Source: Burkholderiales bacterium
GTDB lineage: Bacteria; Pseudomonadota; Gammaproteobacteria; Burkholderiales; Burkholderiaceae_C
Assembly (NCBI GenBank): GCA_003963115.1
Contig: RXJQ01000011.1
Coordinates: forward strand, 124,001-188,000
Reading direction: 5' to 3'
DNA length: 64,000 nt
Shown here piece after piece: positions 22,959-31,006 of this stretch. The first letter of the stretch is position 1. Each line of letters opens with the position of its first letter. The translations under genes were made by a program, and so were the position numbers. Below the pieces are notes generated by a model, which made no database searches, was not told the DNA's origin, and saw nothing but the letters and a program-made list of their open reading frames with translations.

Positions 22959-23570
22959 TCAGTCTTCGCTGTCGGCGTCATCATCGGCGTGGTTGCGTGT
23001 GACCGGCACGGCAGCCTGGCTCTCCATCACCTGCTTGATGTACTGGAACAGCTCCCGATAGGCCCGGCCGCTGCGCTTTTCCGGCTCGGCCGCAGCGTCC
23101 TTGCGCGCATTGCGGATCAGCGTGCGCAACTGCTGCAGGTCGGTCTCGGGGTAGGTATCGGCCCAGCGGGTGACGACGTCCTTGTCGTCCTCGGCCAACA
23201 GTTCGGCACGCCAGCGCTCGGCCTGGTGCAGCGCCAGGGCGTTGCGCGCATGGCCCAGCTGGAAGGCCGCGACCGCCTCGCGGTACGGCGCCGGGTCGAC
23301 CTCGCGCATCACCTTGCCGATGAATTGCAGCTGGCGACGGCGCCCCTCGAAAGACTTGGTCTTCTTGTAGGTCTGCAGCGCGTCGCTCAGGCGATCGGGC
23401 ATGTTCAGATCCTTGAGGTAGCTGTCGGGCAGCTCCAGCATCTGCTTGCCCAGGGTCTGCAAGTCATGGCTTTCGCGCTTGAGCATGCTTTTGCTGGGGC
23501 GTCGATAGCCGTTTTCATCGACGTCGTCTGGGTCGAAACCCTCGTCTTGATCAATATGGTTCGGATTCAT
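22959..23570 (-). CDS. darP: Ribosome biogenesis factor DarP (DUF615, YjgA)
   Basis: The 203-residue acidic, helical protein has the family features RRPSKSMLKRESHDLQTLGK, LPDSYLKDLNMPDRLSDAL and RRRQLQFIGKVMRE. YjgA/DarP associates with late 50S ribosomal precursors. The frame is open for 18 more codons upstream, but MNPNHIDQDEG is the likely start. It is divergent from pmbA with only 42 bp between starts, the same neighbour pair seen in many proteobacteria. Confidence 0.93.
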   Translation of the reverse strand: MNPNHIDQDEGFDPDDVDENGYRRPSKSMLKRESHDLQTLGKQMLELPDSYLKDLNMPDRLSDALQTYKKTKSFEGRRRQLQFIGKVMREVDPAPYREAVAAFQLGHARNALALHQAERWRAELLAEDDKDVVTRWADTYPETDLQQLRTLIRNARKDAAAEPEKRSGRAYRELFQYIKQVMESQAAVPVTRNHADDDADSED

Positions 23571-23612
23571 GTCCTCGCTATGATACGGGGGCACTCTCAA
23601 AGCAACCAGAAC

Positions 23613-25058
23613 ATGGCCGCCCAAAAATCAAAGTTCGCCTCGAAGACGTCATCCTCCAAGTCCACGTCCAAGCCTGCATCACGCAAACCAGACGCCGACA
23701 AAGACAGCGGCTTTGCCTACAGCCGAGCGCAGTTCCAGCAACTCATCGAAGACAGCCTGAGCCTGGCCAGGAAGCTGGGCGCCACCGATGCGGCCGCGGA
23801 GGTCTCCGAAGGTGCGGGCCTGTCGGTGTCCGTGCGCAAGGGCAAGCTGGAAAACGTCGAGCGCAACCGCGACAAGAGCATCGGCGTGTCGGTCTACATC
23901 GGCCAGCGCCGCGGCAACGCCAGCACCTCTGACTTCTCGCCCCAGGCGCTGGAGCAGACCGTGCGTGCCGCCTACGACATCGCCCGTTACACCGCCGAAG
24001 ACCCCGCAGCTGGCCTGCCCGATGCGGAAGACCTGGCCACCGGCCGCGCCGCCACGCGTGATCTGGACCTCTTCTACCCCTGGGCCATCGATGCCGAAGG
24101 TGCCGCCGAACTGGCGCGCCGCTGCGAAGAGGCGGCCCTGAGCGTCGACCCACGCATCACCAACTCCGAAGGTGGGGGCGTCTCGGCCCAGCAATCGCAC
24201 TTCTGGGCAGGCAACAGCCGGGGCTTCAGGGGCGGCTACGCCAGCTCGCGCCATTCACTGTCGGTCTCGCCCATCGCCGGCCGTGGCAACGACATGCAGC
24301 GCGACTTCTGGTACAGCTCCGAGCGCGACGCCCGCGACATGGCCAGGCCCGAGGCCGTGGGTCGCTACGCGGCCGAGCGTGCCCTGGCCCGGCTGAAGTC
24401 CCGCAAGATCGCCACCTGCGAGGTACCCGTGCTGTTCGAGAACACGCTGGCGGCCGGCCTGCTGGGCGCCTACGTGCAGGCCACCAGCGGCGGCGCGCTC
24501 TACCGCAAGGCCACCTTCCTGGTCGACTGCCTGGGCAAACCCATCTTCCCCAAGCACATCGGCATCACCGAAGACCCGCACATCCTCAAAGCCAAGGGCA
24601 GCGCCCCGTTTGACGACGAAGGCGTGTTGACCCGCAAGCGCAACGTGGTCAAGAACGGCGTGGTGCAGGGCTACTTCCTCTCCAGCTACTCCGCCCGCAA
24701 GCTGGGCATGCGCACAACCGGTCACGCAGGTGGCTCGCAGAACCTGGTGCTGCACAGCCGCTTGACCGACCCCAAGGACAACCTCAAGGCCATGCTCAAG
24801 AAGCTGGGACGCGGCCTGTTCGTCACCGAACTGATGGGCCAGGGCGTGAACTACGTGACCGGCGACTACTCTCGTGGTGCGGCCGGCTACTGGGTCGAAA
24901 ACGGCGTGATCCAGTACCCCGTGCATGAAATCACCATCGCGGGCCACCTGGCCGAAATGTTCCAGCAGATCGTGGCCGTGGGCGCCGACGCCTACACCTA
25001 TGGCAGCAAGACCATCGGCTCGGTGCTGATCGAGAAGATGAAGGTGGCGGGTCACTGA
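23613..25058 (+). CDS. pmbA: Metalloprotease-associated protein PmbA/TldE
   Basis: The 481-residue protein matches TldE/PmbA: an N-terminal domain with ATDAAAEVSEGAGLSVSVRKG and ENVERNRDKSIGVSVYIGQR, and a C-terminal domain with GGSQNLVLHS, MGQGVNYVTGDYSRGAAGYWVENG and EITIAGHLAEMF. TldE partners TldD, which carries the zinc site; the heterodimer degrades unfolded peptides and matures modified peptides. TldE itself lacks HEXXH, as here. The first 35 residues are a Lys/Ser-rich extension. No tldD lies in the window. Confidence 0.95.
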   Translation: MAAQKSKFASKTSSSKSTSKPASRKPDADKDSGFAYSRAQFQQLIEDSLSLARKLGATDAAAEVSEGAGLSVSVRKGKLENVERNRDKSIGVSVYIGQRRGNASTSDFSPQALEQTVRAAYDIARYTAEDPAAGLPDAEDLATGRAATRDLDLFYPWAIDAEGAAELARRCEEAALSVDPRITNSEGGGVSAQQSHFWAGNSRGFRGGYASSRHSLSVSPIAGRGNDMQRDFWYSSERDARDMARPEAVGRYAAERALARLKSRKIATCEVPVLFENTLAAGLLGAYVQATSGGALYRKATFLVDCLGKPIFPKHIGITEDPHILKAKGSAPFDDEGVLTRKRNVVKNGVVQGYFLSSYSARKLGMRTTGHAGGSQNLVLHSRLTDPKDNLKAMLKKLGRGLFVTELMGQGVNYVTGDYSRGAAGYWVENGVIQYPVHEITIAGHLAEMFQQIVAVGADAYTYGSKTIGSVLIEKMKVAGH

Positions 25059-25116
25059 GGCTCGCTCGGTCCTAAAATCCCAGGCGTCCAAACCAGATAG
25101 ACGTCCAGGAGCCCCC

Positions 25117-26199
25117 ATGCAACGCCGTTCCTTCATCAACCAGGCTGGCATCGCCGGCGTGCTGGCTGCCGGTGCCGCCCCCGCCATCGTCCACGCGCAG
25201 ACCACCATCCGCTGGCGCCTGGCATCCAGCTTCCCCAAGTCGCTGGACACCATCTTTGGCGCGGCCGATGTCTTCGCCAAGAAGATCAGCGAAATGTCGG
25301 GCGGCAAGTTCCAGGTGTCAGTGCATGCGGGCGGCGAGCTGATGCCCCCGTTCGGCGTGGTCGACGGCGTGCAGAACGGCACCGTGGAAATGGCCCACAC
25401 CGCGCCGTACTACTTCGTGGGCAAGGACGAGACCTTCGCCATCGGCTGTGCCATTCCCTTTGGCCTCAACTCCCGCCAGATGACGGCCTGGATGTATGAA
25501 GGCAACGGCCTCAAGCTGATGCGCGAGTTCTACGCCAAGTACAACATCATCAGCTTCCCCGGCGGCAACACCGGTGCCCAGATGGGCGGCTGGTTCCGCA
25601 AGCCCATCAAGTCCGTCGACGACATGAAGGGCCTGAAGATGCGCATCGGAGGCTTTGCCGGTAAGGTCATCGAGCGCCTGGGCGCCGTCCCGCAGAACAT
25701 CCCCGGTGGCGAGATCTACCAGGCCCTGGAAAAAGGCACGATCGACGCCGCCGAGTGGGTCGGCCCCTACGACGACCAGAAACTGGGCTTCCACAAGGTG
25801 GCGCCCTACTACCACTTCCCTGGCTGGTGGGAAGGCGGCCCGCAGCTGGACTTCTTCATCAACCAGAAGGCCTACGACGGCCTGAGCGCCGAGTACAAGT
25901 CCATGGTGGAGGCGGCTGCCTCGCACGCCCACATCCTGATGCAGGCCCGCTACGACGCCCGCAACCCGCTCGCGCTCAAGCAACTGGTGGCCGCCAAGAC
26001 CGAGCTCGTGCAGTTCCCCAAGGCCGTGATGGACGCCTCGTTCAAGGCCTCGATGGACATCTACAACGAGCTCAACGAGAAGAACCCGAACTGGCGCAAG
26101 GTCTACACCGACTACGCCAAGTTCCGGGGCGACCAGAACCTCTGGTTCCGCTTCACCGAGGCCACCTTCGATCGCTATATGCAGGCGGCCAAGCTCTGA
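25117..26199 (+). CDS. TRAP transporter substrate-binding protein, TakP-like
   Basis: The 360-residue periplasmic protein starts MQRRSFINQAGIAGVLAAGAAPAIVHA, a twin-arginine-like export signal, then TTIRWRLASSFPKSLDTIF. It closely resembles TakP, the 2-oxo acid binding protein of Rhodobacter, in FPGGNTGAQMGGWFRKPI, MRIGGFAGKVIERLG and EWVGPYDDQKLGF. The likely ligand is therefore a 2-oxo acid, from family resemblance. A CAGGAG ribosome site precedes the ATG. The matching membrane subunits lie convergently at 26755-28829, an unusual split. Confidence 0.9.
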   Translation: MQRRSFINQAGIAGVLAAGAAPAIVHAQTTIRWRLASSFPKSLDTIFGAADVFAKKISEMSGGKFQVSVHAGGELMPPFGVVDGVQNGTVEMAHTAPYYFVGKDETFAIGCAIPFGLNSRQMTAWMYEGNGLKLMREFYAKYNIISFPGGNTGAQMGGWFRKPIKSVDDMKGLKMRIGGFAGKVIERLGAVPQNIPGGEIYQALEKGTIDAAEWVGPYDDQKLGFHKVAPYYHFPGWWEGGPQLDFFINQKAYDGLSAEYKSMVEAAASHAHILMQARYDARNPLALKQLVAAKTELVQFPKAVMDASFKASMDIYNELNEKNPNWRKVYTDYAKFRGDQNLWFRFTEATFDRYMQAAKL

Positions 26200-26218
26200 A
26201 TTCCGGGTAATCCATCAC

Positions 26219-26244
26219 AAAAAAGGGCCTCCAAGGCCCTTTTT
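26219..26244. terminator. Rho-independent terminator after takP-like gene
   Basis: A long perfect stem AAAAAGGGCCT/AGGCCCTTTTT with loop CCA starts 20 bp after the binding-protein stop codon. A and T runs flank it on both sides. It should end the plus-strand transcript. It isolates the binding-protein gene from the small open frame that follows. Confidence 0.9.
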
Positions 26245-26355
26245 ATCTATGGCGACTCCCTGGACAATGAAGCAGGCACGGGCCATGCTCAAGTACGCGC
26301 TTGGCCCGGTCGATTTACCGGGAACAGCCGATTCCCGTGTCAGGATGGTCGCCTC

Positions 26356-26706
26356 ATGAGTTTTGCCCCCTACCCCGCACGCAGCCCCGCCCCGCAGCGG
26401 CGCCATGGCATCCTGCCGATCAGAGCATTGACGGCCCAAGGCGACTGGGGTGAGCAGGCCCTGCAAAGAACCTGGCGCACCGTCAGCGTGATCTTTCTGG
26501 TACTGGGCCTGGGCAATGCCTTCGTGGCTCGCCTGCCGACGCTGTTGTTCGTCCTCGCTGGCGTCTGGGCGCATTTCAAAGGCAACCCCACGCAAGGCAG
26601 CAAGCTGGCAGCACACCCGGTGCTGGGCGCGCCCTGGCGCTGGTGGATGCAGCGTGGTCGCCATCACCTGCCCACGCAGGCCCCGGACACCACACCGCAG
26701 ATGTGA
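26356..26706 (+). CDS. Hypothetical small membrane protein
   Basis: The 116-codon frame has strong G/C preference at third codon positions, as in neighbouring genes. It encodes a basic N-terminus, one or two hydrophobic segments (VSVIFLVLGLGNAFVARLPTLLFVLAGVWAHF) and a basic C-terminus with PWRWWMQRGRHH. It lies between the terminator of the takP-like gene and the convergent TRAP permease genes. No family is recognised and the ribosome site is weak. Confidence 0.5.
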   Translation: MSFAPYPARSPAPQRRHGILPIRALTAQGDWGEQALQRTWRTVSVIFLVLGLGNAFVARLPTLLFVLAGVWAHFKGNPTQGSKLAAHPVLGAPWRWWMQRGRHHLPTQAPDTTPQM

Positions 26707-26754
26707 CGCAAGGCGGCACAAAGCAAGCCGCCTCCCATTCATGACAGACACCAC

Positions 26755-28302
26755 TCAGGGTGCGCTTGCCGCTCCCAGCGCGTTCTTGACGGCTTGAGTC
26801 GGATCATCGTCCGCACCCGCATCCGGCACCGGCACGGCCGAACTGGCCCCCGATGCCGCAGGGTCAGCGGCTGAAGCGCCTCCATCCGGCACAGCCGTGT
26901 CTTCGATCTTCATCTCGATCTTGACGTCGTCCACGTTGACCTTCTGCTCCTTGTCGAGCCAGTAGGTCACCGACTCGGGCCAGAAGATCACCACGGCCAC
27001 CAGCATCAGCTGCATCAGCACCCAGGGGATGGCACCCAGGTAGATGTCCTTGGAGTCGATGGGCCGCTCGATGGCCTTGTTCTTGAAGATCTGGTCGGCG
27101 ATGCCACGCAGGTAGAACAGCGCGAAACCGAACGGCGGGTGCATGAAGCTGGTCTGCATGTTCACGCAAAGCAGCACCCCGAACCACACGAGGTTGATGC
27201 CCAACTTGTCGGCCACCGGTGCCAGCAGCGGCACGATGATGAAGGCGATCTCGAAAAAGTCCAGGAAGAAGGCCAGGAAGAACACGAAGACGTTGACCAC
27301 GATGAGGAAGCCCACCGGGCCGCCCGGCAGGTTCGACAGCATGTGCTCGATCCACTTGTTGCCATCCACCCCCTGGAACACCAGCGAGAACACACTGGAG
27401 CCCAACAGGATGAAGATCACCATGGCCGTGACGCGCATGGTCGAGTCCATGGCCTGCCAGATCAGCGAGAAGGTCAGGCGGCGGTGCATGGCCGCCAATA
27501 CCATGCCCCCGACCGCACCCAGCGCGCCGGCCTCGGTGGGCGTGGCCAGGCCCATGAAGAGCGTGCCCAGCACCAGGAAGATCAGCACGATGGAAGGCAG
27601 CATGCCCCACATGACGCGCTTGATCAGGGCCCAGCCGCGCTCGGTGCGGGCGTCCTCAGGCAGAGGCGGCACCCACTGCGGCCTGAGGATGGCCACGCCC
27701 AAGGTGTAGAGCAGGAAGATTGCCGTCTGCAAAATGGACGGGCCGATGGCGCCACGGTACATGTCACCCACGGAGCGGCCCAACTGGTCGGCCAGCACCA
27801 CCAGCACCAATGAGGGCGGGATGAGCTGCGTGATGGTTCCCGAGGCGGCAATCACACCGGTGGCGTAGCGCATGCTGTAGCCATTGCGCATCATGACCGG
27901 CAGTGAGATCACGCCCATGGCGATCACGCTGGCGGCCACCGTGCCGGTGATGGCGCCCAGGATGGCCCCCACGATGATCACGGCAAAGCCCAGGCCACCC
28001 GGCTTGCTGCCGAACAGTTGCCCGGTACCCTCCAGCAGATCCTCGGCCAGCCCACATCGCTCCAGGATGGCGCCCATGAAGGTGAAAAATGGGATGGACA
28101 ACAGCAATTCGTTGGAGACGATGCCGAACAGTCGCAGCGGCAGGTTCGCCATGAAGGCCTGCGGGAAAAAGCCCTGCGACACCGCGAAGTAGCCAAAACC
28201 CAAGCCCAGGCCGCCTAGCGTGAAGGCCACCGGGAATCCGATGAGCATGGCCAGCACCAAGGCGCCGAACATCATCGGCGCCAGATGTTGCATCTCGATC
28301 AT
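26755..28302 (-). CDS. TRAP transporter large permease subunit (DctM/TakM type)
   Basis: The 515-residue inner-membrane protein has about twelve to fourteen hydrophobic helices. It carries typical DctM segments: LLLSIPFFTFMGAILERCG, GAITGTVAASVIAMG, GTITQLIPPSLVLVVLADQLG and PTEAGALGAVGG. It forms the sodium-driven channel unit of a TRAP transporter. A C-terminal cytosolic tail of about 70 residues, rich in Ala/Asp/Pro, is longer than usual. It overlaps the small subunit gene by 4 bp and should work with the TakP-like binding protein. Confidence 0.93.
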   Translation of the reverse strand: MIEMQHLAPMMFGALVLAMLIGFPVAFTLGGLGLGFGYFAVSQGFFPQAFMANLPLRLFGIVSNELLLSIPFFTFMGAILERCGLAEDLLEGTGQLFGSKPGGLGFAVIIVGAILGAITGTVAASVIAMGVISLPVMMRNGYSMRYATGVIAASGTITQLIPPSLVLVVLADQLGRSVGDMYRGAIGPSILQTAIFLLYTLGVAILRPQWVPPLPEDARTERGWALIKRVMWGMLPSIVLIFLVLGTLFMGLATPTEAGALGAVGGMVLAAMHRRLTFSLIWQAMDSTMRVTAMVIFILLGSSVFSLVFQGVDGNKWIEHMLSNLPGGPVGFLIVVNVFVFFLAFFLDFFEIAFIIVPLLAPVADKLGINLVWFGVLLCVNMQTSFMHPPFGFALFYLRGIADQIFKNKAIERPIDSKDIYLGAIPWVLMQLMLVAVVIFWPESVTYWLDKEQKVNVDDVKIEMKIEDTAVPDGGASAADPAASGASSAVPVPDAGADDDPTQAVKNALGAASAP

Positions 28303-28829
28303 TGCAACGGCCTCTCGTAATGCAGATCGAGATGCGAGGTGCCGCGCAGATAGCCGACGCGCTTGAACAGCTCCGCCAGGGCCTGCAGCCCCATCAGACC
28401 GAAGCCCAGGGGAATGGCCAGCTTGATCGGCCAGCGAATGAGCCCGCCGGCACTGGGCGAAGTCTCATGCTGGGCATAGGCCTCCGCCACGAAAGGCCAG
28501 GCCAGATAAGCCGTGATCGCGCACAGAGGCAGCAGCACCAGCGCGATGCCCAGCAGGTCGACCCAGGCCTTGGTGCGGGGTTTCAGCCCACCGTAGACCA
28601 CATCAACCCGCACATGCTCGTTGAGCTTGAGCAGGATGGGCGCACCGGCAAACACCGCGATGCCGAAGAGGTACCACTGCACCTCCAGCCAGGCGTTGGA
28701 GCCGATGTTGAAGGCATAGCGCAGGATGGCATTGCCCGCGCTGATCAGGCAGGCGGCCAGCAAGGCCCAGGACGCGAGCACGCCGAACCAGCGCGACACC
28801 GCATCCATCAAGCGGATGTAGCTCTGCAT
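28299..28829 (-). CDS. TRAP transporter small permease subunit (DctQ/TakQ type)
   Basis: The 176-residue protein has four hydrophobic helices and the DctQ features NAWLEVQWYLFGIAVFAGAPILLKLNEHVRVDVVY. It pairs with the large permease encoded directly downstream with a 4-bp overlap. The gene order on this strand is small subunit then large subunit, with the binding-protein gene on the opposite strand beyond them. Confidence 0.92.
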   Translation of the reverse strand: MQSYIRLMDAVSRWFGVLASWALLAACLISAGNAILRYAFNIGSNAWLEVQWYLFGIAVFAGAPILLKLNEHVRVDVVYGGLKPRTKAWVDLLGIALVLLPLCAITAYLAWPFVAEAYAQHETSPSAGGLIRWPIKLAIPLGFGLMGLQALAELFKRVGYLRGTSHLDLHYERPLQ

Positions 28830-28841
28830 GGCGACGCGCCC

Positions 28842-29192
28842 TTACTGGTCGAGGGCGATCGCTTGCATATAGAGCTTGGTGGAGCGGGCACCGCTGCGGC
28901 AGAACATCAGCAACGGGCGCGGCAGGGTCTTGAGCAGGGCCGCGCATTGCGCGATCTCCTCAGGAGACTGGTACCCGCCCTGCACTGGCAGATAGGCGTA
29001 TTGCAGGCCAGCAGCCTGGGCCGCCGCCTCGATCGAGGCGCTCGTGGGTTGGTCAGGACCGCCTTCCATGTCGGGGCGGTTGTTGATCACTGCCTTGAAA
29101 CCGGCTTCCGCCGCCGACGCCATGGTTTCGGGCGTCAGTTGAGGCGCGGCATAGACATCTTCAGCGATCGGCTGCAAGGAAACTTGGCTCAT
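28842..29192 (-). CDS. TIGR01244/DUF442 sulfur transferase-like phosphatase-fold protein
   Basis: The 116-residue protein has LAEDVYAAPQL-type N-terminal sequence, GFKAVINNRPDMEG and the P-loop CRSGARSTKLY, a CX5R active site as in dual-specificity phosphatases. The family (Blh/TIGR01244) occurs fused to or near sulfide-handling enzymes and is annotated as sulfur transferase. The substrate is unproved. An ATG 30 bp upstream was rejected since MSQVSLQPIAEDVY fits the family better. It lies 12 bp before the TRAP small subunit gene. Confidence 0.82.
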   Translation of the reverse strand: MSQVSLQPIAEDVYAAPQLTPETMASAAEAGFKAVINNRPDMEGGPDQPTSASIEAAAQAAGLQYAYLPVQGGYQSPEEIAQCAALLKTLPRPLLMFCRSGARSTKLYMQAIALDQ

Positions 29193-29254
29193 GAGATGAC
29201 CCTGTCGAGTGATTGGCCGCAAGTATGGCCGAGAAACGATTCCAAGCCCTTTGC

Positions 29255-29701
29255 TCAGCCTGCCAGCGCCGCCTTGACCGCTGAGGAGACTTGGCCCATG
29301 TCAGCCTGACCAGCCAGACGCTGCTTGACCACGCCCATGACCTTGCCCATGTCGCCAGGGCCCGAGGCACCCAGCTCGGCCACGATGGCCTTGACGGCAG
29401 CAGCGGTTTCCTCGGCACTCAGGCGCTGGGGCAGGTAGACCTCCAGCACGACGATCTCGGCCTTTTCCTTGTCGGCCAGATCCTGGCGGCCGCCTGCCTC
29501 GTATTGCTGCGCGGCATCTTTGCGCTGCTTGATCAGCTTGTCGACGATGGACACGACCATGGCGTCGTCCAGCTCCACGCGCTCGTCGACCTCTTTTTGC
29601 TTCATCGCGGCCAGCAGCATGCGGATGGCGCCCAGACGGTCGGCTTCCTTGGCGCGCATGGCGGCCTTCATGTCTTCGGTGATGCGTTCTTTGAGGCTCA
29701 T
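29255..29701 (-). CDS. yqeY: GatB/YqeY domain-containing protein
   Basis: The 148-residue protein starts MSLKERITEDMKAAMRAKEADRLGAIRMLLAA and has EVYLPQRLSAEE and the C-terminal GDMGKVMGVVKQRLAGQADMG. This domain is shared with the tail of GatB and thought to contact tRNA. The gene follows rpsU, the usual order in proteobacteria, with a hairpin between them. Confidence 0.92.
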   Translation of the reverse strand: MSLKERITEDMKAAMRAKEADRLGAIRMLLAAMKQKEVDERVELDDAMVVSIVDKLIKQRKDAAQQYEAGGRQDLADKEKAEIVVLEVYLPQRLSAEETAAAVKAIVAELGASGPGDMGKVMGVVKQRLAGQADMGQVSSAVKAALAG

Positions 29702-29760
29702 GGTGATCGTCTTTATCGAGGTGGGGCCTGAATCAGGCAAGGATCAGTTTCAAAAAGACA

Positions 29761-29792
29761 AAAGCCCGCATGGGCGTCCCCGCGCGGGCTTT
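29761..29792 (-). terminator. Terminator or attenuator between rpsU and yqeY
   Basis: The arms AAAGCCCGC and GCGGGCTTT form a 9-bp stem. On the minus strand it is followed by TTTTGTCTTTTTG. It lies 55 bp after the rpsU stop, so it may let rpsU be expressed more strongly than yqeY. Confidence 0.75.
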
Positions 29793-29847
29793 GGTATCGA
29801 CCCGTCCGCGACAGGCGCGATGCGACGGGGGAACGACAAGAAGCGGA

Positions 29848-30060
29848 TCAGTACAGCTTCTTGGGCAGCTGCATGCTGCGCACGCGCTTGTAGTGGCGCT
29901 TCACGGCGGCAGCCTTCTTGCGCTTGCGCTCGGCAGTGGGCTTCTCGTAGAACTCGCGGGCGCGCAGTTCGGTCAGCAGACCCAGCTTTTCGATGGTGCG
30001 CTTGAAGCGGCGCAGGGCCACGTCGAACGGCTCGTTTTCCTTGACACGGATGGTCGTCAT
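29848..30060 (-). CDS. rpsU: 30S ribosomal protein S21
   Basis: The 70-residue basic protein starts [29 protein letters not shown], with the family sequence [26 protein letters not shown]21 helps mRNA binding on the small subunit. The upstream in-frame ATG was rejected because S21 starts at this point. Its predicted promoter lies about 270 bp upstream, giving a long leader. Confidence 0.97.
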
Positions 30061-30427
30061 TACAGATTCGCTTTCAGATTGAATGCATTCACAAGGCTGC
30101 TTGATGGCCTCCGGCAGTTTGCTTCGAGTTTGCTGCACAAAACCCGCGCAGGGTTTGCTTCAAGGAGCCACCAGGGTCATGGGCCCGATCCCGCAAAGAC
30201 CACGTCCGGAATTTCGCGGATACGGTAACGGGCTGACCTGTCTTGGTGTGCACGGCGCTGCTCAAAACGCGCTGAAAACCAGAGGACTTCTTTGCAAAAC
30301 ATGCAAGCAAGCCTCACCAACAGAGCCCGCTATTCTACCCTGATTTCAATCCGATTTCCAGAGAAATGGCCAGTTCTGGCTGAAATTTCGGCTGCAAAAC
30401 CCCTTTATGGGCTGATTTTCGCGAGAT
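30061..30427. other. Non-coding gap between rpsU and folK
   Basis: This 367-bp stretch holds no convincing gene. On the minus strand it contains a good sigma-70-type promoter (30332-30360). It also holds a short hairpin with arms AAACCC/GGGTTT at 30140-30156. The rest would be the rpsU leader. Short open frames here lack the codon pattern of the neighbours. Confidence 0.6.
30332..30360 (-). promoter_or_regulatory. Candidate sigma-70 promoter for rpsU
   Basis: On the minus strand a TGGAAA -35 box (30355-30360) and a TAGAAT -10 box (30332-30337) are exactly 17 bp apart. Transcription would begin near 30325, leaving a leader of about 265 bases before rpsU. Confidence 0.6.
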
Positions 30428-31006
30428 TCAGCCAATCCGCCAGTCTGGCGCAGGCCCCAGGCGCTCAATGCCTTGCGACTTGGCCAGCGCAACTTGAGTC
30501 GCCAGATCAGGCAAGCGCAGGCCTGATTGCCGTCCATCGTCGCCGAAAAACGCCATCAGCTCCGCCAAAGGCGTCAGCACGAAGGCGCGCACCATCATGC
30601 GCGGATGGGGCAAGGTCAGCACAGGGTCAGCCAGAACAAGGCCGCCGTAGCTCAGCAGGTCCAGATCCAGCGTGCGGGGAGCGTTGCGGTAGGGACGCTC
30701 GCGATCGTGCGCCCATTCCAGTTGCTGCAAGGCACGCAGCAACTCATGTGGCCCCAGTGCGGACTGGATGGCCGCCACGGCGTTGAGGTAGTCGGGCCCA
30801 GGCGAGTCGACAGGGCGCGTGCGGTACAGCGAGGACACCGCCTCTACGCAGGTCGCCGCGCAGCCATTCAGCCCACGCAGCGCCGAGCGGAAGTGTGCCT
30901 GGACGTCCCCCAGGTTACCACCCAAGCCGACATAGGCGCGGTGACGCGGCACCGCGTCCCAGGCAACCGCCTGCGCGTCAACCTCCGATTCCCGTTGATC
31001 AATCAC
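30428..31006 (-). CDS. folK: 2-amino-4-hydroxy-6-hydroxymethyldihydropteridine diphosphokinase
   Basis: The 192-residue HPPK enzyme transfers pyrophosphate from ATP to the pterin in folate synthesis. It shows AYVGLGGNLGDVQAHF, VSSLYRTRPVDSPGPDYLNAV and NAPRTLDLDLLSYGG with the metal-binding Asp pair. I chose the GTG at 31006, giving MIDQRESEV; it overlaps the end of pcnB by 8 bp, which fits translational coupling. Starts further upstream lie inside pcnB. Confidence 0.92.
   Translation of the reverse strand: MIDQRESEVDAQAVAWDAVPRHRAYVGLGGNLGDVQAHFRSALRGLNGCAATCVEAVSSLYRTRPVDSPGPDYLNAVAAIQSALGPHELLRALQQLEWAHDRERPYRNAPRTLDLDLLSYGGLVLADPVLTLPHPRMMVRAFVLTPLAELMAFFGDDGRQSGLRLPDLATQVALAKSQGIERLGPAPDWRIG

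Noticed and set aside
26215-26754. A 179-codon minus-strand frame opposite the small membrane protein gene
   Set aside because: It runs through the terminator, has no hydrophobic or domain pattern, and its codon use is poor compared with the plus-strand frame.
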